From: JACCSI01 sp963815285
Lineage (GTDB): Bacteria > Acidobacteriota > Vicinamibacteria > Vicinamibacterales > UBA2999
Assembly (NCBI GenBank): GCA_963815285.1
Contig: CAWFGB010000008.1
Coordinates: 682,001-746,000 of the forward strand
DNA: 64,000 nucleotides
Direction of reading: 5' to 3'
Position 1 is the stretch's first letter. Each line of letters starts with the position of its first letter. Of the stretch, positions 7,951 to 16,683 are shown one piece after another. Both the position numbers and the translations under genes were made by a program. Below the pieces are notes generated by a model, which worked only from the letters and a program-made list of their open reading frames with translations, was not told where the DNA came from and made no database searches.

Positions 7951-9045
7951 TAGTCCGACGCGCGCGAGGATGAATTGATCGAATTCCCACAGCTGCATTT
8001 CGCGCGCGGAGTATGGCCCCGGGGTGTAGCCGCGTGAGCTGATGCCCTGCTGCGAACGCTCGGAGATGGCCCAGTCCTCCCGGTTGGTGATGTCCCAGAA
8101 CTCGACGGCGTCCTCGCAGACGAAGTCTGGACGAGCGATTTCATCAGGATGGAAATGCCACTCGCCCAGGAGGCGGGTGCGGTCGGGCGCCTGCGGCCAG
8201 ATCGTGACCGTCAGCATGTAATCGGGGTGCAGCGTCAGCAGCAGGTTTGGATAAATGGCGAAATAGTTGACGAGGGTCTGTTCCTCGGGTCCCAGCCCCG
8301 GCAGCACCGCGCGCCGGCGCCGTCCGTCGACGCTGAGCGTCTCGACACCCTCCTTGAATCCCATGGCACCGCCGCAATAGGTATCGGTTGTCGGAACATT
8401 GACCGCACTCAGGTGGTGATGCAACTGGTTGAGCAGCGGATGGATGATCGGGCAGTGCAGGCATTCGTTGTAGTTCTGCACGATCAGCTTCCAGTTGGCG
8501 TGCACGTCGTACTCGACGCGGCGAACGAGGCGCAGCTCGTGCATCCGCCATGGCGCAAATCGCGCCGGCAGATCATGCAGCTGGCCGGTCAGCGGCGCCG
8601 GGGACGAAGCAAGGTTGATGAAGACGTGCCCATCCCAGACTTCGCTGGCGACCGCGCGCAGCGGGTAGTCCTCGCGCCGAAAACCCTCGACCTGATCCAT
8701 CAGTGGGGCGCCGATGAGACGGCCCTCGAGGTCATAGGTCCACGCGTGATACGGGCACTGGATGCTGCCCGGAAGAGTGCCCTCGTTGGCGTCGCAGAGC
8801 CGCGTGCCGCGATGGCGGCAGACGTTGTGAAACGCGCGCGTGCCGCCTTGCCCATCACCGACGATCAGGACACTTGCATTCCCGACATCCCGCCGGACAA
8901 ACGCGCCGCGCTCTGCGACCTGTTCGACCCGGCATGCGTGGATCCACATCCCGCCGAAGATCCGATCCATCTCCGCCTCGAACCAGGCCGCATCCGTGTA
9001 GTGCTGCTGGGGCAGGGTCGTGCGCAGGGTGTGACGACTGGACAT
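7924..9045 (-). CDS. Rieske non-heme iron oxygenase, alpha subunit
   Basis: 373 residues from the ATG at 9045, chosen because a TATATT -10 box lies 7 bases upstream; the frame is open further upstream but without family sequence. The Rieske [2Fe-2S] ligands are C76-x-H78 (NVCRHRG) and C97-x2-H100 (CPYHAW). The mononuclear iron site shows NYNECLHCPIIH, with H197 and H202 as ligands and E194 as the bridging acid; a later Asp comes from the DAVEFWDITNRED region. Proteins of this type hydroxylate rings or oxidatively demethylate quaternary amines (GbcA/choline-monooxygenase-like). No reductase or beta subunit is adjacent. The last codons lie inside the 13-bp repeat array, so the C-terminus may vary between strains. 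Confidence 0.87.
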   Translation of the reverse strand: MSSRHTLRTTLPQQHYTDAAWFEAEMDRIFGGMWIHACRVEQVAERGAFVRRDVGNASVLIVGDGQGGTRAFHNVCRHRGTRLCDANEGTLPGSIQCPYHAWTYDLEGRLIGAPLMDQVEGFRREDYPLRAVASEVWDGHVFINLASSPAPLTGQLHDLPARFAPWRMHELRLVRRVEYDVHANWKLIVQNYNECLHCPIIHPLLNQLHHHLSAVNVPTTDTYCGGAMGFKEGVETLSVDGRRRRAVLPGLGPEEQTLVNYFAIYPNLLLTLHPDYMLTVTIWPQAPDRTRLLGEWHFHPDEIARPDFVCEDAVEFWDITNREDWAISERSQQGISSRGYTPGPYSAREMQLWEFDQFILARVGLRGSAHGFP

Positions 9046-9052
9046 CCTTCGT

Positions 9053-9058
9053 AATATA
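9053..9058 (-). promoter_or_regulatory. -10 box TATATT, leaderless start of the Rieske oxygenase
   Basis: TATATT on the minus strand, 7 bases before ATG 9045, with no ribosome binding site between. It fixes the start of a frame that is open far upstream. Confidence 0.5.
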
Positions 9059-9125
9059 CGCAAGAAAACTCCGTCAGGCCGGATCTTCCGCTGGTGTCCA
9101 CGACACTGCTGACCTGAAAAGCGGA

Positions 9126-9131
9126 TAGGAT
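9126..9131 (+). promoter_or_regulatory. -10 box TAGGAT for the APC permease
   Basis: TAGGAT ends 10 bases before ATG 9142. The alternative ATG at 9130 overlaps the hexamer and is therefore unlikely to be used. Confidence 0.4.
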
Positions 9132-9141
9132 GCCTGCGCAC

Positions 9142-10428
9142 ATGTCGCAACTGGCGCTGCGGCGCGAACTCGGGCCCTGGGATCTCACGGCAATCGGCGT
9201 CAATCAGGTCATCGGCAGCGCCATCTTTCTGTTGCCCGCCAACGTGGCCAAAGAAGTCGGCGCGTGGGGTCCCATGGCGTTCTTGCTCGTTGGGCTGGCG
9301 TCGCTCCTCATCGCCTTGTGCTTTGCCGAGGTCGGCAGCAGGTTCGACCGCACCGGCGGCCCGTACCTGCCGGCACGCACTGCCTACGGCCGCTTCATCG
9401 GGTTCGAAGTGGGCTGGATGATGTGGTTCACCCGCGTTGCCAGTCAGGCGTCGGTCAGCAACGGACTCGCGCTGGCGCTGGCGTTTTACTGGCCGTCCTT
9501 GGCCGGTGGCATCCCGCGCATGGCGCTCATCACCGTCGTCACGCTGACCTTGATGGTGATCAACATCCGCGGCATCAAGCAATCGTCGTGGTTTCTCAAC
9601 GTCATGACGGTGGGCAAGCTCGTGCCGCTCTTCTTGTTCATCCTCGTGGGCGTCTGGTTCATCGACGTCGACCACTTTGCCAGGATGCCCGACGTGTCGT
9701 TGCCGCAAGCGGGCTCTGCGGCACTGCTGCTGGTGTTCGCCTACGGCGGCTACGAGGTCACAGGCATCCCGGCCGGCGAGGCATCGAACCCGCGACGTGA
9801 CGTCCCCTTCGCGTTTGTGGCGACCATCTTGACGGTCACACTGGTCATGACGCTCACGTCCGTTGTTGCCACTGGCGTGTTGCCCGATGTGGCCACGTCT
9901 GCCACGCCGCTAGCTGACGGGGCCGCGCTCATGCTTGGTGCCATCGGCGCGCTCGTCATCAGCGTTGGCGCAGCCGTCTCCATGACCGGCAACAAGATGG
10001 GGCAGGTGCTCACCGGCTCGCGTACGATCTTCGCGCTTGCCGAAAACGGCGATCTGCCGCGGTGGTTCGCCTATGTGCACCCGAAGAATCAAACGCCATC
10101 GAATGCCATCCTGTTCACGTCTATGATCGCGCTGACGCTGGCGCTCACCGGCTCCTTCGTGCAGCTGGCCGCGGTGAGCGCCGTGGCGCGCCTGGTGATG
10201 TACCTCGCGGTCTGTACGGCCACGCTGGTGTTACGCGGCCGCCCCCCGGACGCCGTGATGGGCCCAGCACAATTCACCGCGCCGCTCGGTCCGATCGTCC
10301 CGATTCTTGCGTCGGTGGTGTCACTCAGCATCCTCGCCGGCGCGTCAACGCAGCAGCTGCTGATGGGAACCTACGCGCTCATCGGCGGCGCGATCCTCTT
10401 TTCCATTGCGGTGCGGTCGGCCCGTTAA
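9142..10428 (+). CDS. APC-family amino acid/polyamine permease
   Basis: 428 residues from the ATG at 9142 (MSQLALRRELGPWDLTAIGV). The first helix carries the APC hallmark unwound segment (NQVIGSAIFLLPANVA). About 12 hydrophobic helices follow, including the conserved stretch FAYGGYEVTGIPAGEASNPR typical of helix 6 and its following loop. Such permeases import amino acids or amines by proton or sodium symport, or exchange them. It lies beside the Rieske oxygenase on the other strand with starts about 100 bases apart, so uptake and oxidation of the same amine-type substrate is plausible but unproven. Confidence 0.87.
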   Translation: MSQLALRRELGPWDLTAIGVNQVIGSAIFLLPANVAKEVGAWGPMAFLLVGLASLLIALCFAEVGSRFDRTGGPYLPARTAYGRFIGFEVGWMMWFTRVASQASVSNGLALALAFYWPSLAGGIPRMALITVVTLTLMVINIRGIKQSSWFLNVMTVGKLVPLFLFILVGVWFIDVDHFARMPDVSLPQAGSAALLLVFAYGGYEVTGIPAGEASNPRRDVPFAFVATILTVTLVMTLTSVVATGVLPDVATSATPLADGAALMLGAIGALVISVGAAVSMTGNKMGQVLTGSRTIFALAENGDLPRWFAYVHPKNQTPSNAILFTSMIALTLALTGSFVQLAAVSAVARLVMYLAVCTATLVLRGRPPDAVMGPAQFTAPLGPIVPILASVVSLSILAGASTQQLLMGTYALIGGAILFSIAVRSAR

Positions 10429-10496
10429 CCCACCATCAGGGCTTCGAACCGAACGCATCTTCAGGCGACTGCGGCAAGTGGCAGAGATTGTCTGGT

Positions 10497-10994
10497 TCAG
10501 TTTTCCAGCGGCGTCAGCCGCATCGGGTAATACCGGATGTAGCCGTCGCTCGACATCACGATGAACGCGTAACCCGGCTTGTCGTACGACGCGCGGACCG
10601 CCTTGAGGATGTCCTCGATTCGCTCGCGGTTCTCGAGATCCGCGATGCGCACCCCGAGTGCGTAGACGTTCAACTTGGACGTCGCAAACGACATGTTGCG
10701 TCGCTCCGCGCGCTCGTCCTGGAACAGCTCCGTGGTGGTGACGAAGGCGCCAATCGGCTTCCAATGCGGCAGGCTGGTGAGCACGCTCACCGCTTCGTGA
10801 ATCAGCGGAGCGTCTTCGAGCGTCCCCTGCGCCATGCGGAGCCGACCGACGGACGTCTGCTCAGCATAGGCAATCAGCTCAATCGGCGCGCCTTTCCGCG
10901 GCGCGACGAAGATGCCGTCGATGTAGCGGACGACCTGCGCATGAGGAGCGATTCCGAGCGCCGCAAGAACGGCCACCCACGCGAGGCGATGCAT
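10497..10994 (-). CDS. Secreted protein of unknown function
   Basis: 165 residues from the ATG at 10994. The in-frame GTG at 11003 overlaps the -10 box TATAGT (11002-11007) and cannot be in the mRNA if that promoter is used. A short signal peptide (MHRLAWVAVLAALGIAPHAQ) is followed by a mixed alpha/beta protein without recognised motifs (VVRYIDGIFVAPRKGAPIEL ... YIRYYPMRLTPLEN). Convergent with the permease, 68 bases apart. Confidence 0.6.
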   Translation of the reverse strand: MHRLAWVAVLAALGIAPHAQVVRYIDGIFVAPRKGAPIELIAYAEQTSVGRLRMAQGTLEDAPLIHEAVSVLTSLPHWKPIGAFVTTTELFQDERAERRNMSFATSKLNVYALGVRIADLENRERIEDILKAVRASYDKPGYAFIVMSSDGYIRYYPMRLTPLEN

Positions 10995-11001
10995 ATGCGG
11001 C

Positions 11002-11007
11002 ACTATA
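11002..11007 (-). promoter_or_regulatory. -10 box TATAGT, leaderless start
   Basis: TATAGT on the minus strand, separated by 7 bases from ATG 10994. Confidence 0.5.
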
Positions 11008-11409
11008 CTCCCAGCATGGTGCGTCGTGACGAAACAGACAGGTCATTGTCTGCTTCACGCTGTTCATCTCCAGCGGGTGGAGAGTCGAGCTCGGCAAGAT
11101 CCGGAGCGCTGAGAAGCAGACCCCGGCCCCGGGGGAGTCGCTGCTCCGCGTCGAGGAAGCGCACGGGGGCCGGAACATCGTGAAGCCTGCGGCCGCGCGA
11201 GTGTGTGGCGGTGACGACTTCGGCCCTGGGAACGTGCTCATCCGCAGCCCCGCGTACCAACAGGGACGATGCCGGAGCAGTTGCGGTTTGCCGAACACGA
11301 GCCAGACGACTTCGAAATGTTCGAGCTCAAGACGCGCGTTGTTCTGGCGGACGGCGGATGCAACCGGCCCGGCCGAACGGCTTGCCACGGCTCCCGTGGA
11401 CATGGTGGG
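11008..11409. other. No recognisable gene; degraded DNA
   Basis: About 400 bases upstream of the first kinase remnant. Frames in both directions are short or compositionally unlike the real genes. The plus-strand words near 11280-11350 (EPDDFEMFELKTRVVLADG) look protein-like but are not attached to a start or family. Probably decayed coding DNA. Confidence 0.4.
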
Positions 11410-11738
11410 AGTTGCTTCTCGCCGGGCGGAACCATCTCGTCGTCCGACAGGCGCAAGCGAAAAACTGGATTGGATCTCTACCTCCTCACGTTTGCGGGAG
11501 CGATCGACCGTGACACGGCGGCCGCTGTCCGTCCGCTCGTCGCGACGCCGGTCCAGGAGCAGAACGCCGAAGTCTCGCCCGACGGGGCGTGGCTCGCGTA
11601 TCAGTCGGACGAGTCCGGAACCTACGAAGTTTACGTTCGGTCCCCACGACTGCTCCGCAGCTGGTCGTCGTCCAGAACTTCTTCGAGGAGCTGAAGCGCC
11701 ACTGCCACGAAGTGACTCGGCCGCCGCTCGATTTCTGA
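11410..11738 (+). pseudogene. Kinase/PD40 remnant A (C-terminal fragment)
   Basis: A piece of the beta-propeller (PD40/WD40-like) C-terminal half of an acidobacterial Ser/Thr kinase. Visible are LDLYLLTFAGAIDRDTAAAV, a PD40 repeat (VSPDGAWLAYQSDESGTYEV) and, after a change of frame near 11645, the family tail VVVQNFFEELK and a stop at 11736-11738. There is no start or kinase domain. The same tail (VV-N-FFEELK) closes remnants B and C. Confidence 0.65.
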
Positions 11739-11818
11739 AGTGAGACGTTTCAACGCCTTTCGTTATCCCTTGTCGGGCCCACACGAGTGATCCGGTCGCT
11801 GGCAGTTCTGCCCCGTAT

Positions 11819-14609
11819 GACCGAGCCAGCACCGAGCAAGCATTTGGCCCTCACTATCGGGCCCGATTGGCCCCGAGGAAATCTGTGGAGCGCGGGATGG
11901 GCGACGTCTACCGCGCCACTGACACTTGCCTGGACCGCGACGTCGCCCTCAAGGTGCTGCGGCCGAGCTCGTCGCCGATCCAGACCGCAAGCAGCGCTTC
12001 ATGCAGGAGGCGCGTGCCGCGTCGCCGCGCTGGGGCATCCCACATCGCCGTCATCCACGACGTCGGCGAGGACAGCGGCATCAGCTTCATGGCGATGGAG
12101 CTGGTGCACGGCGGCAAGCTGAGTGGCGATCGAGGCGAAGTCGTTGTCGACGATGCGGTGCAGAACTCGCCCCAGATCGCGGAGGCGCTGGCCGCGCCCA
12201 CAAACAGGGCATCGTTCATCGCGATCTCAAGCCGGCCAACATGATGCTCCCCGGACGGCCACTTTAAGGTGATCGACTTCGGCCTGGCGAAGCTGAGCGC
12301 GCCTGAGCGTCAGCGGCCAGGCCAACGTATCGCGGCGCAGGCGGTGACCTCGCCAGCACTGATGACGTGGTGTCGGAATGATTCTCGGCACGGCGGCCTA
12401 CATGAGTCCCGAGCAAGCGGGGCAGGCCGGTCGACCACCGCAGCGACATCTTCTCGTTCGGCATCGTGCTCTACGAGATGCTGGCCGGGCGCCGGCGTTC
12501 AGCGGGCCGAGCAGCGAGACGCTGCCCGCCATCCTCCGCGGCGAACCCGACTGGACGCTGCTGCCGCCGCTCCCCTCGGAAGCGCAAACGCTCCTCCGTC
12601 GTTGCCTGGAACGCGACTGGCGCCGCCGCCTCGCGGCGATGCCACAGTGAAATTCGTGCTCGAGGATCGGCGACAATGTCCCGGGGAGCCCCGTTTCCTC
12701 GCACGGGCTGCACGCGAGGTGCAGGCCCGCGTTGACTCGGCGGTCGCGCAGGCGCGCCGCCATGCGTCGTCAGTCGTGTCATTCCGCTGGCCGCGCTTGC
12801 GGCGATTGCCGTCGTTGCTGCCGTCGTTGGGTTCGCCCGTGAAGGTACGCCGACTGCGCCTCCGCCAGTGACACGATTTCTGCTGACGCCGGCCGATGGT
12901 CGGCCGCTCAGAGATTTGGTGAGGCTGAAGGCCCTGTCACCCTCAGGCGACGAACTGGTCTACCTTGACGAAGACCGGGTACTGCTGCGCAGATTCTCCG
13001 AATTCGAGATGAGGCCGATTGCGGCAACGAACCTGGGGCGGAGTATCCAGTCGCCCGCGTTTTCACCGGATGGCGAGTGGATTGCCTACTACTCGGGTTC
13101 GGAACGAGCCGTCAAGCGGATCAGCGTCCGCGGAGGCGCAGCGCTCCGCGTGTGCGATTTGCCTCCGTTGTTGAGGCTGTCGGGCCTCGACTGGCATCCC
13201 TCCGGGATTGTGGCGGCCACGGGTACCATCGGTGTCGCACGATGTCAGCCCGCAGGGGGACCGCCGGAGCAACTGGTAACGGTCAAAGAAGGAGAAACCA
13301 TACTCGGGGCTCAGCTTCTGCCGGGAGGAGACACGCTGCTGTTGACGATCGCAGATCTGGACGCCGTGTCGGGGCGTGGCACGCTCTGGGAGCAGGCCCG
13401 AATCGTGGTGCAGACGCTACGCACGGGCGCGCGGAAGACGGTGCTCGAGCGCGGCAGCGATGCGCGCTTTGTCAGCAGCGGCCACCTGATTTACGCGGTG
13501 GACGGCATTGTGTTCGCGGCGCCGTTCGACCTCCGCTCGGCGGAGCTGAGGGGAGAGGGCGTGCCCGTGGTGGAAGGCGTCAGGCGGTCAACCAGCGGCG
13601 TCTTGCTGCTCGCTGTCTCCGATTCAGGTGCGCTCGCCTACCAACCGGGGCCCGCTGGGACCGAGAGGGGACTTCGTGGACTGGCGATTGGTGACCGCGG
13701 CGGTACCTCAGCAACATCGCGGTCGCTCCCGCGGCCTACACCCACGTGCGCGCGTCGCGTGACGGCACTCGCGTAGCCATCGGGGTAGATGATGGGAAGC
13801 AGGCCAGCGTTCTGATGTATCCGCTGAGCGGGGCGAGCACGGTCCAGCGTCTGACACTCGCAGGGAACAGCCGCTTTCCGGTCTGGTCACCGGACGCTCG
13901 GTGGATCGTGTTCCAGTCTGACCGCGCCGGAGAACTTGGCATGTGGCGTCAGCGTGCCGACGGCACCGGCGTTGCCGAACGCCTGACAACAGCGGCGGGT
14001 GGCGAGGATCATGTTCCCGAGGCCTGGTCGCCCGACGGGCGACACCTCTCCGCCAGCATCAGCAAGCGCGCAGGCGGGAGGAACGAATACGTCCTGTGGG
14101 TGCTCACGCTGGATGACAGGAAGGCGACCGCGTTCGGCGTGGCCTCGAACGAGCCGATCGGGTCGGTGTTCTCGCCGGACGGCAAGTGGCTGGTGTACGG
14201 CAAGGGGGGAACGTCCGTGACCGATCCCAACCGCGGTATCTTCGTGCAGCCGTTCCCGGCGACGGGAGCCGTCTACCAGGCGCCCCGGCAGCTCATGGAC
14301 TACCATCCCGTGTGGGCTGCGTCAGGCGCCGAACTCGTTTACACAGCGGGAGCAGCGGTTGGCCAGATGGCCGCCGTAAAGGTGGCACACGCGAGCGGCG
14401 TGACGTTCGGAGCGGCTGTGCTGTTTCCTGCGAGCGTCAGCGGCAACCGGCTGTCAAGCGAACCGCGGGCCTGGGACATGCTGCCCGACGGCCGGTTGAT
14501 CGGCATCACTTCAGCGACTGACCCTGCCGCGCGTAGTTCCTCGTCCGAAATCCAGGTGGTCCTCAACTGGTTCGAAGAGCTGAAGGCACGGGTGCCTCCG
14601 ATCAGATAG
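11819..14609 (+). pseudogene. Ser/Thr protein kinase with PD40 propeller, remnant B (multiple frameshifts)
   Basis: Kinase and propeller motifs appear in the right order but in changing frames: glycine-loop region ERGMGDVYRATD and VAIK-type lysine VALKVLRP (about 11888-11960), KQRFMQEARAA, AVIHDVGEDSGISFMAMELV, the catalytic loop IVHRDLKPANMML (near 12210), DFG-type VIDFGLAKLS, then GTAAYMSPEQAG (near 12390) and the C-lobe EAQTLLRRCLERD. The propeller continues in one frame from 12868 (SPAFSPDGEWIAYYSG) to about 13715, and in another from about 13746 (FPVWSPDARWIVFQSDRAGE) to the tail VVLNWFEELKARVP and the stop at 14609. At least five frame changes are needed, so no functional kinase is made. 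Intact relatives are membrane kinases with a periplasmic or cytoplasmic propeller. Confidence 0.75.
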
Positions 14610-14765
14610 TGAGACCCGTTTGACGCCGGCCAACAACTCTCAGTCGCCGCCGACGTTTGACAGGAGTAACACCATCCGCGCGACGCCCCAGCCCGTGTAA
14701 TCTCGAGCAAGCAGAGAGCAAGCATTTGCCTTGCCCGTTGCTCTCGACCGCCGTTCGATGCGACG

Positions 14766-15219
14766 ATGCTCGTGAAAAGCGAGTTCTATAACTCCTCTTC
14801 GACCATTTCACCCGATGGGCGGTGGATGGCCTACGAGTCGACCTTGTCTGGTCAATACGAGATCTATATCGAACGCTATCCTGAGTTCGGAGAGCGACAG
14901 CAGATCTCGACCGGCGGCGGCCGTATTCCACGCTGGTCGCGTAACGGCCGGGAACTGTTCTTCAAGCCTGGACGGCCGGCAGATGCTCGCGGTTCCGCTA
15001 CAGGTCGGGAGGACGCTCGTTGCCGGGCGTCCGCGAGTGCTGTTTGAAGGCGAGATGCTTCCCGCTGCGGCCGGAGCCCGGCCCTACGACATGACCCCCG
15101 ATGGACGGTTCTTGATCATCTGGAGCGCCCAGGCGGACGGTGCCGACGGCACGGTCTCGAATATCAACGTCGTGCAAAACTGGTTCGAGGAGCTGAAACG
15201 ACTCGTGCTGACGAAGTAG
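14766..15219 (+). pseudogene. Kinase/PD40 remnant C (C-terminal fragment, one frameshift)
   Basis: The last part of a propeller: PD40 words STISPDGRWMAYESTLSGQY and GGGRIPRWSRNGRELFF up to about 14965, then a frame change to RQMLAVPLQVGRTLVAGRPR, YDMTPDGRFLIIW and the tail NVVQNWFEELKRLVLTK with a stop at 15219. A GAGCAAGCATTTG word near 14710 also occurs at 11838, just before the kinase start of remnant B. This suggests a third tandem copy that lost its kinase domain by deletion. Confidence 0.65.
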
Positions 15220-15270
15220 ACGACGTAAGCGAGTCATCCCGCCCGCGCCGCCAATCTCTAATCGTAGAGT

Positions 15271-15843
15271 TCAGGGCAGGAGACGCGCTTCGATTGCACG
15301 CAGCCAGCTCCATCGGATGATCCAGCTTCCCGGATAGATAATCCGCCAGTACCGCGCAAACTGCCGCTGGGTCGGTCGGTCAACCGCGTGGACACGCGTC
15401 TCCGTCGTTACGCGCGCCCAGCCGTCGGATTCCGGGACAACGCGGAAGTTCATCACGGCACGCGCGAAGCCTGGTCGGTCTAGCGTGCGGAAGAGCGCAG
15501 GATCCACCGACGTCACATTCCGTTGTGGCGTGGCGCGCACGATGTCTGGTGGCGCAATGACGACCGCGCCGATGAGCAACTCGCGGTCCGTGTCTTCGCC
15601 CAGCAGCACGAATCCCCCGGCCAGCGCGACATCCAGGATCGGCTTTTCTCCTGGCGGGTTGAGAATATGCTCCCCTTGGCCTTCTCGGCTCGGATTCCGA
15701 AGATAGGTGAGCGTGCGGAAAAGAAAGATGTCGGATGACCGCACGCGCCTGATCGCGTCGAACACCTGCCGCGGACTGGCGCGGACCCGCCGCTCATGGT
15801 ACTCACCAAATTGCCATTCCGGCAGCCACTGATCGACGAGCAT
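15271..15843 (-). CDS. Conserved hypothetical protein, possibly SRPBCC/START-like
   Basis: 190 residues, apparently intact, starting 15 bases after the stop of the upstream membrane-protein gene, so probably one operon. The layout (VRASPRQVFDAIRRVRSSD, then alternating beta-like segments VALAGGFVLLGE, ELLIGAVV, VMNFRVVPE, WARVTTETRVHAVD, and a C-terminal helix FARYWRIIYPGSWIIRWSWL) resembles START/SRPBCC ligand-binding domains. This is fold-level resemblance only; ligand and function are unknown. It is one of the few intact genes in a region of decayed ones. Confidence 0.6.
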   Translation of the reverse strand: MLVDQWLPEWQFGEYHERRVRASPRQVFDAIRRVRSSDIFLFRTLTYLRNPSREGQGEHILNPPGEKPILDVALAGGFVLLGEDTDRELLIGAVVIAPPDIVRATPQRNVTSVDPALFRTLDRPGFARAVMNFRVVPESDGWARVTTETRVHAVDRPTQRQFARYWRIIYPGSWIIRWSWLRAIEARLLP

Positions 15844-15858
15844 GTCGCGAGCGGCTGC

Positions 15859-16119
15859 TCATGCCGGGCCCGGGAACGCCGACGTGGCGAGCGCAAGCAC
15901 CACGCCGATCAGTGCCACCAACCCGGCGCGACGGCGGGTGCGGATGCCGATTAGGCGAGGAGGCCGGATCAGGCTGAACAGGCCGGTCAGGCCCATCACC
16001 ACCCCGGTATAGAAAAAGGCGGAGCCCGCGATGTCGGTCAAGGTTCTGTGCCGATCAAGCGTACGTCGCCAGCAGTTGGTTGGAAAGGTCCAACTTTCGG
16101 GTGACGCGAGCACTTTCAT
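15859..16119 (-). CDS. Small membrane protein, function unknown
   Basis: 86 residues if started at the ATG at 16119. The first about 26 residues look non-family, and a TTG at 16041 (followed by TDIAGSAFFYTGVVMG) would give a 60-residue two-helix protein (FFYTGVVMGLTGLFSLI and GLVALIGVVLALATSAF) with an intervening basic loop RPPRLIGIRTRRRAG. Located 15 bases upstream of the SRPBCC-like gene. Not otherwise recognised. Confidence 0.5.
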   Translation of the reverse strand: MKVLASPESWTFPTNCWRRTLDRHRTLTDIAGSAFFYTGVVMGLTGLFSLIRPPRLIGIRTRRRAGLVALIGVVLALATSAFPGPA

Positions 16120-16231
16120 ACTGAGGGACCGTTGGCCCCTCGAACGCGACCCGTGTCTGTCTCAGGCCACAGAGCCGATGGTGAGTGACTCCATGATGAC
16201 GTCAGTGACATCCTTCGTGACACGTTCAGTC

Positions 16232-16605
16232 GCCACGTTCCTCATCCTCCTGCAGCAGCGCGCCGGCCAGCCCGGCAAACGTCGCCGAGATCACAAACGA
16301 CAGCCTCATCGTCCGGCCGACATCGATGCCGATGGCGCGCGCCAGGTTCTCGCTCTGGCGATGGCGATGAAGCTGCGTCCGACGAGCGATTGCGCGATGC
16401 TGACCGACACGTAGATGGTGGGCGCCAGGAACACGAGCACGAGGTAGTACTGCGCAACGAGCGAGGTGAAGGCGATGGGGCCGATGGCGGCCGGTGGCGG
16501 AATGCCGATGAGGCCGTCGGTTCCGCCCGTGACGCTCTCCCAGCGCTCGATGCTGATGGTGAGGATGACGCCGAGCGCCAGCGTGAACACGGCAAGCGCG
16601 CCTGC
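16232..16605 (-). pseudogene. Branched-chain amino acid ABC permease (LivM-type) fragment
   Basis: Minus-strand words match the middle of LivM permeases: FTLALGVILTISIERWESVT, GGTDGLIGIPPP, then AQYYLVLVFLAPTIYVSVSI and SLVGRSFIAI. A frame change near 16345 leads into ARAIGIDVGRTMRLSFVISA and TFAGLAGALL. Both the N- and C-terminal parts are missing and no other liv genes are nearby, so this is a truncated remnant. Confidence 0.7.
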
Positions 16606-16683
16606 GGTTCACCGGCCAGCTCTGCTCAGTCTCGTCCCGCAAAGCTGTGCGGCTCGTCGAACCGCTCGCTACCAACCCGCGAC

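Noticed and set aside
7924..9708. Long minus-strand frame extending the Rieske oxygenase to 594 residues
   Set aside because: The extra about 220 residues are charge-rich, antisense to the permease gene, and lie upstream of a clear TATATT box at 9053-9058. The family starts at ATG 9045.
10062..11183. 373-residue plus-strand frame overlapping the permease and the secreted protein
   Set aside because: Arg/His-rich composition typical of an out-of-frame shadow in GC-rich DNA; it runs antisense to a convincing secreted protein.
16143..16229. 27-codon minus-strand mini-ORF after the livM remnant
   Set aside because: Too short, no clear ribosome binding site, no family; likely chance.
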